Of a stretch of 64,000 bases of DNA, positions 34,476-46,497 are shown in pieces. The position numbers were made by a program, and so were the translations under genes. Under the pieces are notes generated by a model that worked only from the letters and a program-made list of their open reading frames with translations, had not been told where the DNA came from and did not search any database. The stretch comes from Liolophura sinensis (taxonomy: Eukaryota; Mollusca; Polyplacophora; Chitonida; Chitonidae): assembly GCF_032854445.1 (NCBI RefSeq), contig NC_088295.1, forward strand, positions 48,347,385 through 48,411,384, in the 5' to 3' direction. Positions within the stretch are counted from its first letter, which is position 1. Each line of letters begins with the position of its first letter.

Positions 34476-37400
34476 GTGAGTATTCATTTTTCAATGGTTC
34501 AATGCTACAGTAGTTTACCTGACGGTTTATTGATACTACAGACTGAATCTGTTTCAAACAAGAACATATTTACAATAAATGATTCAAAATACAATATTTT
34601 TCAGACTGACCACGTGCTGAGAAACGCTGGATAAACAGCAGCTATTACTGATTTAAGTCAGATTTTACAGAAAATTAACAACTTTTCGATGTAGAACAAC
34701 CACCTTTAATAAATCATTTTTCCCACAACCTGTGCGTGACTGGAACAGCTTCCTATATTCGATTAAAAGAAATAAGATTTATCAAGAATTCAAAATAGCT
34801 CTAGAAAAAATGTTATATCCCCCAGCTCCACCTGCATGGTATTAAGTGTCATGGTATATTATTAATATGTTGTTAAGAGGGAGAACATGTTTAAAAACAT
34901 CAGACAATCTGGTTATTTGGACAACATTTCTGCTACCACTCTCCTTCATAACTGTAGCCTTCTATCCACTGAACTGAATATAATGATCTGTTTAGAAGTC
35001 TGCTTCTACATTAGCTATACCAAAAGGTTCTAATGTTTACCAAGCTACCTTTGTGTATATAAGTTCGTGCATACACGTGGCTGCGCGCGCGCATATATAC
35101 GTGCTTTTATATGTATATGTGCTTATTTGTGAGTATATACACACAGGCACGTGCGAACGCGCATGTGCGTGTATGTACGGGTTTATTTATAAATGTTCAT
35201 ATATGCGTATGAGTTTATGATTTGTGCGCATGTATACACAGATCAGTATACATGTTTCTGTGTGTATATATAAGTACAATGTTTGTGCCCGATCTGGTAA
35301 ACAATTCCTGTCAACTTTCATAAAAATAACAAAATGCAACTTTGCCTTTTTACAAACTTTTACAATGTATGTATTATTACGAATATTACGCGATATAAGT
35401 CTATGGCTTCCCGTGTAAGCATTTGAAATAAATACGTTTAAACCAAGTCCAGTTTTGCAGCTTATTCTGTGACCCTATAAATTATGAAGAGAAATGATAC
35501 CATGTCAGTATTATGAAATGTGTCAAACTTTTAACTTCTATGCACCATCAAAAACACTCAGCACAGTGACGAAGTCTTTAATTAGCCCCTTATTTCTGTG
35601 ACCGACACCGGTGTATACATGTACTTTCTAATATTTGATTATATGGCATATGACACAGATATATCTGGATTTCTGCTTTCCTTATTTGGATATTTTATGG
35701 CGATTTAGTCGGATTCTTATGTTAAGAACATCTCATGAAACAAAATTACATGTACTCTCAGTTTCTTACTTTTAGATTATAGTATCTAAAGTGTGTATAG
35801 CAATCTACCCTCTCTTGCAAGAAGGGATTGCAAGCTACGATAGTTGTAACTTACAATCAGAAATTTAAGTACAAATAATTGCCTGAGGTAGGCTGCTAGT
35901 ATTTTTCAACTCTGTTTGCAACGATGGACAATCTAATTATCTCAGAATGATGTTAAGGGGATTTTTTTCACATGTGTTGTTGTTAGCTGCAAAATCATTA
36001 TCATGTAGAACTCTTTTGAAAATGAAAGCAAGAAAAGTTATTGACAGGTACATCGTCCATTTACACAGGTCACCTTAATGCAAAGGCCGTTTGTAACATA
36101 AGTAAAATGTTGAAACCTCTTCACAGTGCTCAGTTTTTGGTACTGGAAATTGAAATTTAGACACATTTGTCAACAGACAACACTGATAAGGTGAACAAAA
36201 TTTGAATGCCTAATGCCCCAAAAAATAAGCTTTAAAACTGCATTTTAAATTTGACTTAACTCAAAAATGGCTTTGTGGAATCGGCCCCAGGCTGTATTCT
36301 GTTCACAGTAGATGTTATTTTGGCTGTATTCTCTTTACAGTAGGTGTTATTCTGGCTGTATTCTCTTTACAGTAGGTGTTATTCTGGGTGTGTCGGGCAC
36401 AGCCGTGTTACTTCTCATTGGACTGGTCATTGTATGCTGTTACTCTAGAAGAAGGCGGTAAGTCTGAGCTAAGAGAGGTTGTCTTTCAAGTAGACGTACC
36501 AAAATATAACTTTATGACAACATTTAATTTTTTCTGGTTACGTCTGTTTAACACGGACAAAGTGGTGCAGACCCTGCCATTTATTTAATTATTTATATAT
36601 CTGCTTGGAGCTATACACCGTCAAGAACATTTTACTTATATGACGGCGGCCAGCATTCCCAGTGGATAGCCAGGGCCTTCCCACTTACGACCGGAGAGGA
36701 AATCATCATGCGCTTTATTTGAACTCACAGCAATCGTGTTGGTGAGAAAGTCCTGGGTCATTGTGCTCGCTAGCTTAGAGACCACGGAGCCCCTGCTGCC
36801 ATTCAGAGCGCCAAAAACAACCAAGTCTCCAAAACTATTTTTAATTTCACGATCAAATTAAGGTGAAAAACCTTTTTAAAATTTGGCCCCACCTTTGAAA
36901 ATAATTGCTTTCGTACAATGTCTTGGTAAGGAAAATAAATGTAAAAAACTAATTTCAACTATTTCTGAACACAGCTATCTGTTGCCGTTCATTTGAGGTA
37001 CACATTTGTTTTTACTTTTTATTCGCTGTAAATGTGTAACCGTCATTACACGGCTTTTCCAAGAAATTTCCACATTATGACAAAACCATCAAGCTCATAA
37101 TGGATTTACTTGACTGAATATGAGAAATACGTAATAATGAAAACTGCATAGTGCTTCCTTTCCACTTCAGAAAAGCTACATTGAAGGCAAAAGATCCAGA
37201 GAATCAGAAGATTCAAAATGCTGAAAAAGACAAGATTGATGGAACTGTGGTCGAAGGTGGAGTAGATAACCCTGTGAAAGGGGAGATAACTGAAATGTCC
37301 AAATCAGTTGTAACTTCTAAAGAGCACAGTGAGGTCGGCACCATGGTAATCGTAGAGGACAGTGAAAACATCGATGATTTGTATGCTAAGGTGAACAAAA

Positions 37401-38572
37401 CGAAGAAGCCTCAACACAGTGGTGATGGACAGGAGAAAGATACGGTGAACACCGATACCCTGAAGAGCTCCGCACATAATGAGAGTGTGGGACAGGTTTC
37501 CGATCAAACGGACGTGTCTAGGAACTCACCCGATGGCGCCCCGGATCCTTCGCTGAAGCGCTTAGATGAAGAGCCTCACGTGATGGTGGAAACACGCAAA
37601 AGCAGCCACGGCGAACAGCGTCATGTAAGCAGCACCAGCACCGACGTGGTGTCAGTGGACGAGGACATAACAAAGTTACAAGCAAATGGACAATATTTAA
37701 AAGTCAACCACGAAATTTCGTTTTCGTCCGAAGACGAACGGTCTTCCAACGTTTCCAAACCTTCTGTCGCGTTTGGGGAAACCCGCTTCAGCGATGACTA
37801 TGACCGCCTTAGATTCCAGACAACAAAAACAGCAACGTCACGTCCTCGCGCCGTGGAGCGAGAATACGTATATGACAAGAACTTCTACAGCTCTGTCAAT
37901 CGCCACGATACGTTCATCATACCACCAGATTCGTCTGGCATGGCTCGCGTCTTCGTCAATTCTGACACGTCTACTGTGAGGCGTTTTGAGACAACCCAAC
38001 AAAATGCCCCTCAACGCTCCCGGGTCGTCGGTGATCACGACGAGGTGTTCCTTGACCAGAGTTTCGACACTCTCACGGGAATTTCAGGGCATAAGACAAT
38101 GCCCCTAAAATCCGCAAGGCATGGAGACGTGACCAACCAAATAGAGTGGACGAGGAAAGTTCACCAACAGCAACGCCACCACCCAACGCATGATCACATG
38201 GGAAGAAGGTACAGGGTAGATCTACGAGACAATGTATCCTCACATACTGATGGCGGTTACACTCTGTCAGAGTATGTGATTCCTCCCCCACGATATCGCT
38301 ACACTTCCATGTCCACCTTGGAATCTGTGGGACGGGACAGATCCCACTCCATGGATGAGCCCATATACTACATCCCGTCACGTCGCAGTAGCATGGCCAG
38401 TGGTGCTTACTCTGTTGTGGCGAGTACGTACTACCCCCGACGTCATGTCCACAGACGCTACGTAACCCAAGGGAAAACCAAGATACATAAACCTCTATCC
38501 AGGATGGACTTGCATCGGTTGAAGTATAGGTCTTACAAAGGGAGTTTACCACCGTTCAATGTCCCTTTGTAG
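34320..38572 (+). CDS. second receptor 3' end: linker, TM and long cytoplasmic tail
   Basis: Exons 34320-34475, 36373-36457 and 37171-38572 join in one frame: juxtamembrane linker, one TM helix, and a 466-residue tail ending at TAG 38570-38572. The entry phase (1) is the same as every linker/domain junction of the gene at 8.7-18.2 kb, and no other ectodomain exon is seen between 18.2 and 34.3 kb. Two readings are possible: (a) mutually exclusive 3' exons of one receptor gene, giving a short or a long signalling tail; (b) a tandem paralogue whose ectodomain decayed or is very different. The sequence alone does not decide. A possible poly(A) signal lies at 39476-39481. Confidence 0.6.
34714..34845 (+). 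mobile_element. LINE 3' end relic
   Basis: A 43-codon frame, FFPQPVRDWNSFLYSIKRNK then IYQEFKIALEKMLYPPAPP and a TAA at 34843, resembles the C-terminal end of non-LTR reverse transcriptase ORFs (V.DWN.L ... F...L pattern). No upstream polymerase sequence is visible, as expected for a 5'-truncated copy. Confidence 0.4.
36291..36386 (+). repeat. three tandem 32-bp copies of a 3' splice site
   Basis: GGCTGTATTCTCTTTACAG plus TAGGTGTTATTCT repeats with period 32: AG at 36307-36308, 36339-36340 and 36371-36372. Only the last AG gives an open TM exon. The first two would add 64 or 32 nt, and both run into an in-frame TAG (36373-36375 or 36341-36343) before the helix. Confidence 0.85.
36373..36457 (+). 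CDS. exon: transmembrane segment B
   Basis: 85 nt, phase 1 in and phase 2 out (acceptor CTCTTTACAG, donor GTAAGT). Encodes GVILGVSGTAVLLLIGLVIV then CCYSRRRR, a single helix with a basic stop-transfer. Same size, phases and layout as TM-A (17003-17087), so the two exons are very probably paralogous although the sequence has diverged. Confidence 0.8.
36576..36800 (-). mobile_element. MetaSINE-like SINE, partly deleted
   Basis: ACATTTTACTTATATGACGG, CGGCCAGCATTCCCAGTG, CACTTACGACCGGAGAGGAA, then a head ending CTTAGAGACCACGGAGCCCC. About 50 bp of the central domain is missing. Lies in the intron between TM-B and tail B. Confidence 0.75.
37171..38572 (+). CDS. exon: long cytoplasmic tail B and stop
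   Basis: 1,402 nt from acceptor TTTCCACTTCAG to TAG. 466 residues, hydrophilic and apparently disordered, with no enzyme domain. The first 200 residues are acidic/Ser-rich with a DDLYAKVNK motif near residue 75. The rest is Arg/Tyr/Ser-rich with REYVYDKNFY, EYVIPPPRYRY, MDEPIYYIPSRRSSMAS and a basic C-terminus (RLKYRSYKGSLPPFNVPL). Several tyrosines sit in acidic or proline contexts that could be phosphorylated to dock SH2 or PTB proteins, and RRSS/RHRS-type sites suit basophilic kinases; these roles are inference. The 159-residue minus-strand frame at 38073-38552 is its complement. Confidence 0.8.
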
Positions 38573-41100
38573 GCTGATGACAATTGACCCCCGAAAACGC
38601 CAAACATGCGTCCAGTGTTCCAAAATCTAGCTTATACACCTTGCATGGATTTAATAATTTCATATGAAGAGTTTTAATATTGACACTGAGAAGCTGAATG
38701 CTTAGCGCCATTTGATATGTTCAACGTCTTTCAACGTCTGTTCATTTTCGAAACTTACGTTCTTATCGCGGAAAGTAAAAAGGCCTGCTGGTTTGAGATA
38801 ATGTGAGGCTCAGACCTCTGGTGAGGGATGCAAAACATGTGACAGTACATGTCCTCTACCTAGTATCATTATAACAATACCACCTACGATTAACCACCTT
38901 CACTGTTATTGAAATACCTGGTAATGTCATTCAAGAAGGTACATGCTGCGGCCGTTCCATCAGTTACAAGATTTGAATCCCTTTTTTCAAGGCTGGCGAC
39001 CCCCGTTTGTAGTCTTGTAGTCTTGAAGTAAATGCTATTCACAATGGACACAACATTTACTCTCCGCAATGCTGCCCCAGGCAAACATATGGAAATTAAT
39101 ATCCGAGAAAAATCCTCATCGGCACATTCTTACATTTGTAAAGAGGGTATTTTTCAGGGTAGAGTATTCAAGAATACTCACTTGTCAATTTGTTTGATCT
39201 AATCGTACTACTTGGTCAGATTTATCAGATCCTTTTTCTGTCGATTAAGATTTAACACGGAAATCCAGAAAGTAATTTTTTCCCATTGTTGTTGTTGTCA
39301 TTCTTGTTGAACTTGTTCTTTTGAACAGGACATACTCATTTTTGGCCAGATTTAAAATTTAAAGTGCCAGAAGCTTGCTGAACATAGCTACTGTTATGAT
39401 ATGTATCAAAACTATATATTATGCATGCAGTGAAACCATATTATATTATGCAGTAGAATATTTTATTATTGACAGAATAAAAGTATGGGCGGGTTCCGAG
39501 AAGGTTCCAGAAACCAAGCCTAGTTAAAAATAAAAATTTAAAAGAGAACTGAACATTTTAATTATACGCAGACACTGTCATAACCAAGCATTTCATGAGA
39601 GTAGTTTTTATATAAGAACCTGATCCGAGAGTTTAAGGGAAAGGCACCAAAATACAAATATGGTATCATCCAATTCGAAAAAAAAAACGTTAGTAAATCT
39701 TTTTTCAAACTTTTTTCGGTGCAAATTAATAGCAAATAAGACATGACACTTTAAGATGGACAGTTGTGATCAATTTTTTTTATTTGAGCGTCGGTGACGT
39801 TACGCCACTTGTAAGCATCGAAGTGACAATAATGACACCATGTATTTGCGTACCCTATCACTGAGTAACCATGTAACGAAATTATCCTGACGTTTCGCCC
39901 AATATGGGGATTACTGTCACCATATATTTGCGTATCCTATCACTGAGTAAATATTTAACTAATAAAATATGTATGTTGAATATGCATATACAGTCATTTT
40001 AAGTTTATATAATGGCTGGTCACTGAAGCTCGCGTACATACATATATATATATCGTATATCGTCCTTAAAATGCATGACTTATTTTATTTTCTCTTTTTT
40101 TTAATAAAGAAAAATGTTCCAAAATAATGAAAAATCTTTCGAATCGGAATCCTGCCATCTTTCAGGTGATTTCAGCGTCCAGTTTCGCTGCCATTTGCGT
40201 TCAATATTTACATGGACAAGACAAATGATGAAGACAAACGCATATTTCCACATATTATATCTATTTATGGATAATCTTACTGTTAACTATGTATATATTA
40301 CCGTTAGTTTCTTGTTTAACATATAGGTGCCTTAGGTTGATCATCAACAAGATAACAGAATTACAACGTATCCGTTTTTTTCTGACCTTGGTTTTCTTCA
40401 CAAAGAGATAAAATGCATCCCACCTACAGTTTTCTTAGTTTATTTCTCACAAGTGCTATACTACTGGGAATTATATCTAAAGTATGACCGAAATTAAATT
40501 ATATCATGACATAAAGAACACCAGGGAGTGCTATATTTTGTCACAGTTGGTACAAATCTTTTATAAGTAATAAATTTCATTTTCCCTGATACCAGTTTAT
40601 CCTGAACAGAATGTCTGAAAACTGGCATAGGATGGATTATGGTCATGTCGTGATTTCAAGCTGATACAATTCAAAATAAACTGTGAAATGTATCTCATCT
40701 GTCTTGGCTATTCTATGGTTATTGTACCTTTACAACCATTATTTCATAGTTTTCTGTGAACGGCATTTGGAAAATTTACAACATAGCTTCTGAACAATGA
40801 AATCATTGCGATAGAAACGTCCCTTCATTGCCTCTACCATTTTTCCTGAAGGCCTTAAAAGCAGTGCTGTTAAAGGCTTGTAAAAATCGAACTAGGCATC
40901 ACTAAATAGACCACTTAAAACTGTGCATAAATATACTTTCATTTACTTTATTAGATTTATGTAAAAAGATTTAAAGGCGTTCAAACATTTGGATTCTAAG
41001 GTGGGCTTTATGGACCATACTATCAGAGTTTAAGAACTCCGACGTCACAAGAAGTTTTTCCAACTCTAATCACGACAATGAACGTTGGAATATCTCTTTA
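38573..41100. other. 3' UTR of the tail-B transcript, then spacer
   Basis: Nothing coding is seen. The first AATAAA downstream of the stop that I found is at 39476-39481. The rest is AT-rich spacer with a TA-rich tract near 40040-40050. Confidence 0.4.
39476..39481 (+). promoter_or_regulatory. possible polyadenylation signal for tail-B transcript
   Basis: An AATAAA hexamer about 900 nt after the tail-B stop codon. In AT-rich DNA this motif is often chance. Confidence 0.3.
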
Positions 41101-41110
41101 TACCCGTCAA

Positions 41111-41288
41111 TACGGAGCCTTGAAAGTGACATAGTGAAAATAAAATTTTTGAAAGAGAAAAAAAAATTTTTATAGATAAAAAAAAAATACAAATTTTGGG
41201 GGAAGAGAAAAATTTTCTTTTAACCCCCGACTTTTGACAAGCCGGGGGTTTAAAAAAATTTTCTTCTTTTCACTTTTACGGCTCCGTA
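41111..41288. repeat. nested hairpin element
   Basis: TACGGAGCC at 41111 pairs with GGCTCCGTA at 41280-41288, and the adjoining GAAAGTG/CACTTTT and AAATTTTT tracts also pair. At the centre AACCCCCG (41222-41229) and CGGGGGTT (41243-41250) form a strong GC stem inside A/T-rich arms. Probably a MITE or a fold-back repeat. Confidence 0.55.
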
Positions 41289-42778
41289 CATGAGTAAAGG
41301 CTTACTGAAATAAGTTTTCCAAAAATTCCTTCCTTCTGGGGAGCTTCAGGAAAAAAATTTGATGTGACGTCATAGTTCCTAGATTGCGTCAGCATGGCTC
41401 ATAAAACCCATCACAGTAATCAAATATTTGAATGCCTTTCAACACTCCTTAAAAAATCTGGAAAAAAATGAAAATTTTTTTTACGCATAGTTTTCAGTTG
41501 TCTGTATGATGAACCTTACTTCATATTTTAGCTTTCTTTTACTATAATCTATTCAGACAATGGTGGTGGTTGATAAAGATCGACAATTTCCGTTGAATGT
41601 TCCATAATTTATATACTCTGCTGGCTCGGTGGAAGCCATTTGTCACTTCCTACAATCCCATGTTCTGTTTTAGTTTTTATCAATGTCTCTTATCGTATCT
41701 TCCTGGTTGGTTTACCGGCGACGCTGTGTTTAGACGAAGTCAGTAATCATGATGACGAAATATATGTCGATCTTTGCCGATGGACCATTTAGACTTCTTG
41801 TGGAGTCTGAATCTCGTCAGTTATTAAGACGTTTTGATAAAGCTGTTTGATAACCTGATGTAGTCGAGAGCTTTTTCACTTATACGATGACCATTCGTTC
41901 TATAGGTGAAGGAAACCGGTCTGCTCGGCGTAAACCACCGTCCATTGGCAAGTTAATGATGGATATGCTAATAAGAGCGTAACAATGCTCAACCCTCCTT
42001 ACACAGGCTGTCGACTGTAATTCAAGATTTTTTTTTAAATTTGCAATTGGTGGCATGGATTTAAAAAAAACCTATCGTATAGGAAGTGAAGGGGAGTATG
42101 TCTTAAATCTAGTGTTGGCTATTAACACAATCAGACAACGTACGCCCAGAATGTTCAGGGCACGTACTTTGACAGAAAATTTCTAGGTCTCCCAAGCTGC
42201 CATTACACACAGAGCCTTGGTGACAATAAGCGATAGATGTAGTCTTATTTTCTAACATGATTCACTATCCTGCGATACGAAAAAAACTACCATTATATGG
42301 TGAGGTCTTTCCGAACAAATGCTGAATTTCAACCTTCTGTTCAGGCAGCGTCATTTTGGGCAGTCTGGTATCAGGATCAACCCAGTCTTTTGCCATGTAG
42401 TCTGTAATAGGCCTTGTCTCCCCATAAAACACATAGCATTAAGAGCTGACGCATTATACTGGTGTGCACGGTCCTGTGAGCATTCAGCTAAACAAAAAGC
42501 ATGCAGTAAATTATTTATCCTCAAATGAGTACGGATTGCATCAAAGCATGTCTGTTTACGACACTGAGATATCTAGGGTTAATATTTCTTTCTAAGAAGC
42601 CTGCACTCCAGTGATAAGGGATTAACAGCAATTGCTTTCCACTGACATTCACTCGCTTCCTCTTTCCTCCCAATAATCCACCCACGGCTAAGATGAGGGT
42701 TGCTGTGATTTAAAACAGAAGCGTTGTTTTGATTCAAGGTTTCTTCCTGTAATACTTGGAGTAAAAAATGTGAGGACT

Positions 42779-42879
<101 letters not shown>

Positions 42880-42899
42880 AACATCCATCTGTAATAACA

Positions 42900-45330
42900 C
42901 CAATGATATCATCAAAGTCATCCGCCAGCTAGCCAGGTAATCCAGTAATCCACAGGAATCCCTTTGGTCCAGCCAGAACGGATCCAGTCATTATTGTGCG
43001 GCTGCTAGGCTGCTGATGGTTTACATCAGAAAGGAATGGTACACAGCATAAATCCTCTGTATATATCTATAATGATTTGCTGGATTTTAAGACAGAGACA
43101 AAAAAACTGCACATTCTTTACATAGACAAAATGAGGTAGATCAACAACAACCAATATATAAATACAAGTACTATTTCAAAAAGATAAACCGAGGTAGATC
43201 CGCAGCAATCTGTGTAGAAATTTAAGTATCTGCCGTTGATTTACAGTATTGACTTGCTATCGTATTATGTAGACTCATTTGAGCTGTCACTTTATATCAT
43301 CTCCAGCGTCTATCTGTGGGTGCGCTGGTGTCAGCCTGTAGTATGATAAGCTTCTTGGGACACGTTTTAATTAAATTAGGCGCACAGCTTTACCATCTGT
43401 CCTCGAGATTGTTTTGTCGTCTTTCTAACCACATGCAAACTCATTTGCAAGGCAGTGATTCACACTGTTTCACACTCCACTCCACATTTTTCATCAATTC
43501 AAGAGCTTAATCTCGCACGGATCAGGTGCGCCTCCTCATGAAAAAGTTTCAGGCGTAACGCACCTTCTCCTATTTTTCTTTTATACGATTTTAAACATGT
43601 CTACGTCTACGTCTATGTCTATGTTTCTGTTTTACTTTTGATGTTCATATTATCATATCGAAAACCTTAACCGTCTCGCGTTTTCACCTTGTTCTCGCCA
43701 CGATATGGCTGAAATATTGCCGATGTGGCGTTAAGCCATAATCATTCATTCATTCATTCTTATTCTGCAAGACCCATTCTAATTCTGCCAAATATTCAAA
43801 TAACCCTTCATGGTTAAACAAATTTCTTCTCTTTCAAATAGATTTTTGATGGATATTTAATGTAATTTTATGTGATTGTTTATTAAATGTGATGACAACA
43901 CAGCATTTTAGGTAATTCTATTCCAGTAACACCTAATCAATTTCAATTATTATCAATGCATATTTTTGTACCTAAACCTGTTTAAGTTTTAGTGTCGCGT
44001 AACGGTCGGATTTTGCCGTTTATACATGTGGCCATTTACGCGTTATCCCACTGTCGTCGCTGCTCTAGTTTTACTCTCTATGCTGTATATTTCAACAGTG
44101 ACGACAGTCACCAATGACACGGGCGACTGGTATCTAATCTATATTTTGGTATATAATGATGATTATCAACGATATCCCTCAATTCTAAGAAACTCAGCCT
44201 TCCAGGTAACAAAGATTCCAAGAAAAGGCAGTCTCACGACATGCACAAGATTCTATCACCTGTCGCCTTCCGCACACAAATAGTAATTAATTTAACACAA
44301 AAAATAATATTTTCGTGATCCAGACCGTGGACGTATGACTGAACAGTAATCCAGGGTATTGTTGGCTTTGGGGTAAGCGGTATCTGAGGACAGCGGGTAA
44401 TTATTAACTAAAATCGGCTCACCGAGCAAGAAAACATAAAATAAAATTATTGGCATTTCCATAACAAATGCAAATGTTTAATCAAACCGGCTGATGAAAG
44501 GAATGACTAAGACAACAAAAATGTCCCGAAAACAAGGTCGGAGTATTACCCAAGGGAAAGGAAAACTGAACAAATGAAATGTAAAGATTTATAAAAGAAA
44601 CGGCAATAAAATGAATGAATGAATGAATGAATGAATGAATAACCATGGCATAGCGCGACTTCGGCAATATTTCAACATGTTTAAACTTGAAGAATTCGAG
44701 CGCCAATTCAATTGCCAGTGTCTGGAAAACAGAATTTGAGTCCATTGATGAGCTTTCGTTCCACTGCCAAGGAGATGCATCCATCAAATGGTAAGGTTTG
44801 TCAAAAGCGTTATTTCCATAGCCACCATCGATGATCAAGTACGATAAGGTAAATATAGCAACCTTTGGGTCTGTATTGAAGGAATTTTGCACTCTTTATT
44901 ACACATACGTTTATACCACGGCTCTTCGTCTTTACATGAATTAAAATACCAGTGGTTTGTCATTCTGTTCATTACAGTGTTCACAATAATTCTGTTAAAC
45001 ATCCTTTGACAGATTATGTACTAAGCTGATAGATACAAGAATATAATCCAGGTCTATTCATTTCAATTGCTGAGTAAACTAAACCTGTCAGAGAATGAAC
45101 GACTCACACTTGGTCTGCTCTTCTTAGGCAATACACGTGTAATTGTAGCATGAATATTTAGTTTCTCTTTTTTTTCATATGGTTAGTCGGTCTTATGAGC
45201 AACATATTCATATCTTTACTTTCTCAAAAAAGCTCGGAGATAAGTGTAGTTCAGCACAACTAATATCTGTCCTAAAAAAAATAGGGTATGTGTGTTTGTG
45301 TGTGTGTATATTTGTATGCTAGGGTTTTAC
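42900..45330. other. no gene seen; repeat scraps
   Basis: Contains a SINE 3' end of the ATTCATTC-tailed type (43699-43765: ATATGGCTGAAATATTGCCG, GTGGCGTTAAGCC), a family C scrap (44025-44095) and a GAAT microsatellite (44611-44640). Confidence 0.45.
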
Positions 45331-45496
45331 GTTGTCTTCCCCAGTCGTACGTGGGAAGATCTTCCAGCAACCTGCGGATGGTCGTGGGTTACGCCGGGTT
45401 GTGCGCAGCATCCTCCACTATAATGCTTGCCGCCGTGGTATAAATAATATATTCTTGATCACGGCGTGAAGACCAATCAAATAAATAAATAAATTT
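45331..45496 (+). mobile_element. MetaSINE-like SINE, head-truncated
   Basis: TCGTACGTGGGAAGATCTTC, GCAACCTGCGGATGGTCGTG, TAATGCTTGCCGCCG and an (AAAT)n tail. Confidence 0.75.
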
Positions 45497-45499
45497 TCC

Positions 45500-45800
45500 G
45501 TCGTGCTTAGCAATTTTTCAGTCATATGACGATGAGGAGTCACTAGATCTGTGTCTTTTTTTTTAGTCCATGCCGACAAAGTGCTGTCCCCACTGAAGTA
45601 CCATGCCAAAGACACCAGACATTACATCCTATCTGGTCAAATTATACTGGCAACGGGCCAACCAGTTATGTTTCTTTGTTGTAACTTTCCAATGTTGAGC
45701 GCCAAGCGACTAAGTACTATTTTTATTGTCGTTGGTATGACCAGATCACAAGACATTGAGGAGGACGCTCTAACTACTAGGCCAGCGAAGCAGTCCCCTG
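45500..45800 (-). mobile_element. second tRNA-derived SINE family (B), copy 3
   Basis: CAGTCATATGACGATGAGGA, GACAAAGTGCTGTCCCCACT, GAAGTACCATGCCAAAGACA, GAGGAGGACGCTCTAACTAC, GCCAGCGAAGCAG. It lies just downstream of the GPCR stop codon and may supply its 3' UTR; TTTATT at 45722-45727 reads AATAAA on the minus strand. Confidence 0.65.
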
Positions 45801-45836
45801 ACATCAGTAAATTGACCTTCCACGGGTAGAAGATGG

Positions 45837-46497
45837 TCAAGGTGTCCGGCATCTACCCGATAATACTTTCAAACAGGCATGTCTAAGTTCCTTGCTGCTG
45901 AAATTGTACAGGAAAGGGTTTAGAGTAGAGTTCAGGTAAGTCATCCAAAACGTCATCGTGTAGATCTCCTTAGGAACCAAATCCGGAGAAACACAGCTAA
46001 CATCAAACACAATATGAAACGGCAACCAGCAAATCACATATCCTGCGATGATATACGTCAGAGTCACAAAGACTTTCCTGTCTCTGGAATTATGCGAAGA
46101 TTTCGACCTTTCTGATGTCCCGACAATTACATCAAGTTGTTCTGGATGAACTTGTATTCGTCCAGTGGAAACCTCCGTTCTTCTCTCATTGGCTGGTCCA
46201 GTCCTCATAAAACTTTCACCAACGTCTATAACTGACAATTGCTTATTAGCCAGAGTGACGCCGTCTGGATTTACAACCTTCTGCTTCTCGATGACGTTGA
46301 CCCTTCTCCTGCGCATGAACAGCAGCACCCGGATGTAGCAGAACATGAGCACGAGGAAGGCTCCGTGGTGGCCTACCACGGCGATCACGATGACGAATTC
46401 CCTGTTGAGGGACGGCTCCCAGATACACACCCCAGGTTTTCTGTGCCGTATCCGGTCCACCACACACGGCGGCAGCCAAAGGACCAACATAAACAAC
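45837..46497 (-). CDS. GPCR exon 2 (rest of TM4 to C-terminus)
   Basis: 661 nt; acceptor TTTTCACAG at 46498-46506, stop TGA at 45837-45839. Encodes LFMLVLWLPP, ECL2, TM5 (VIVIAVVGHHGAFLVLMFCY), a basic FMRRRRVNV start of ICL3, TM6 and TM7, and a very short C-tail (ELRHACLKVLSGRCRTP) with two cysteines that could be palmitoylated. Confidence 0.9.

Noticed and set aside
38073-38552. 159-codon minus-strand frame
   Set aside because: Complement of the tail-B exon, which has splice-site and phase support on the plus strand.
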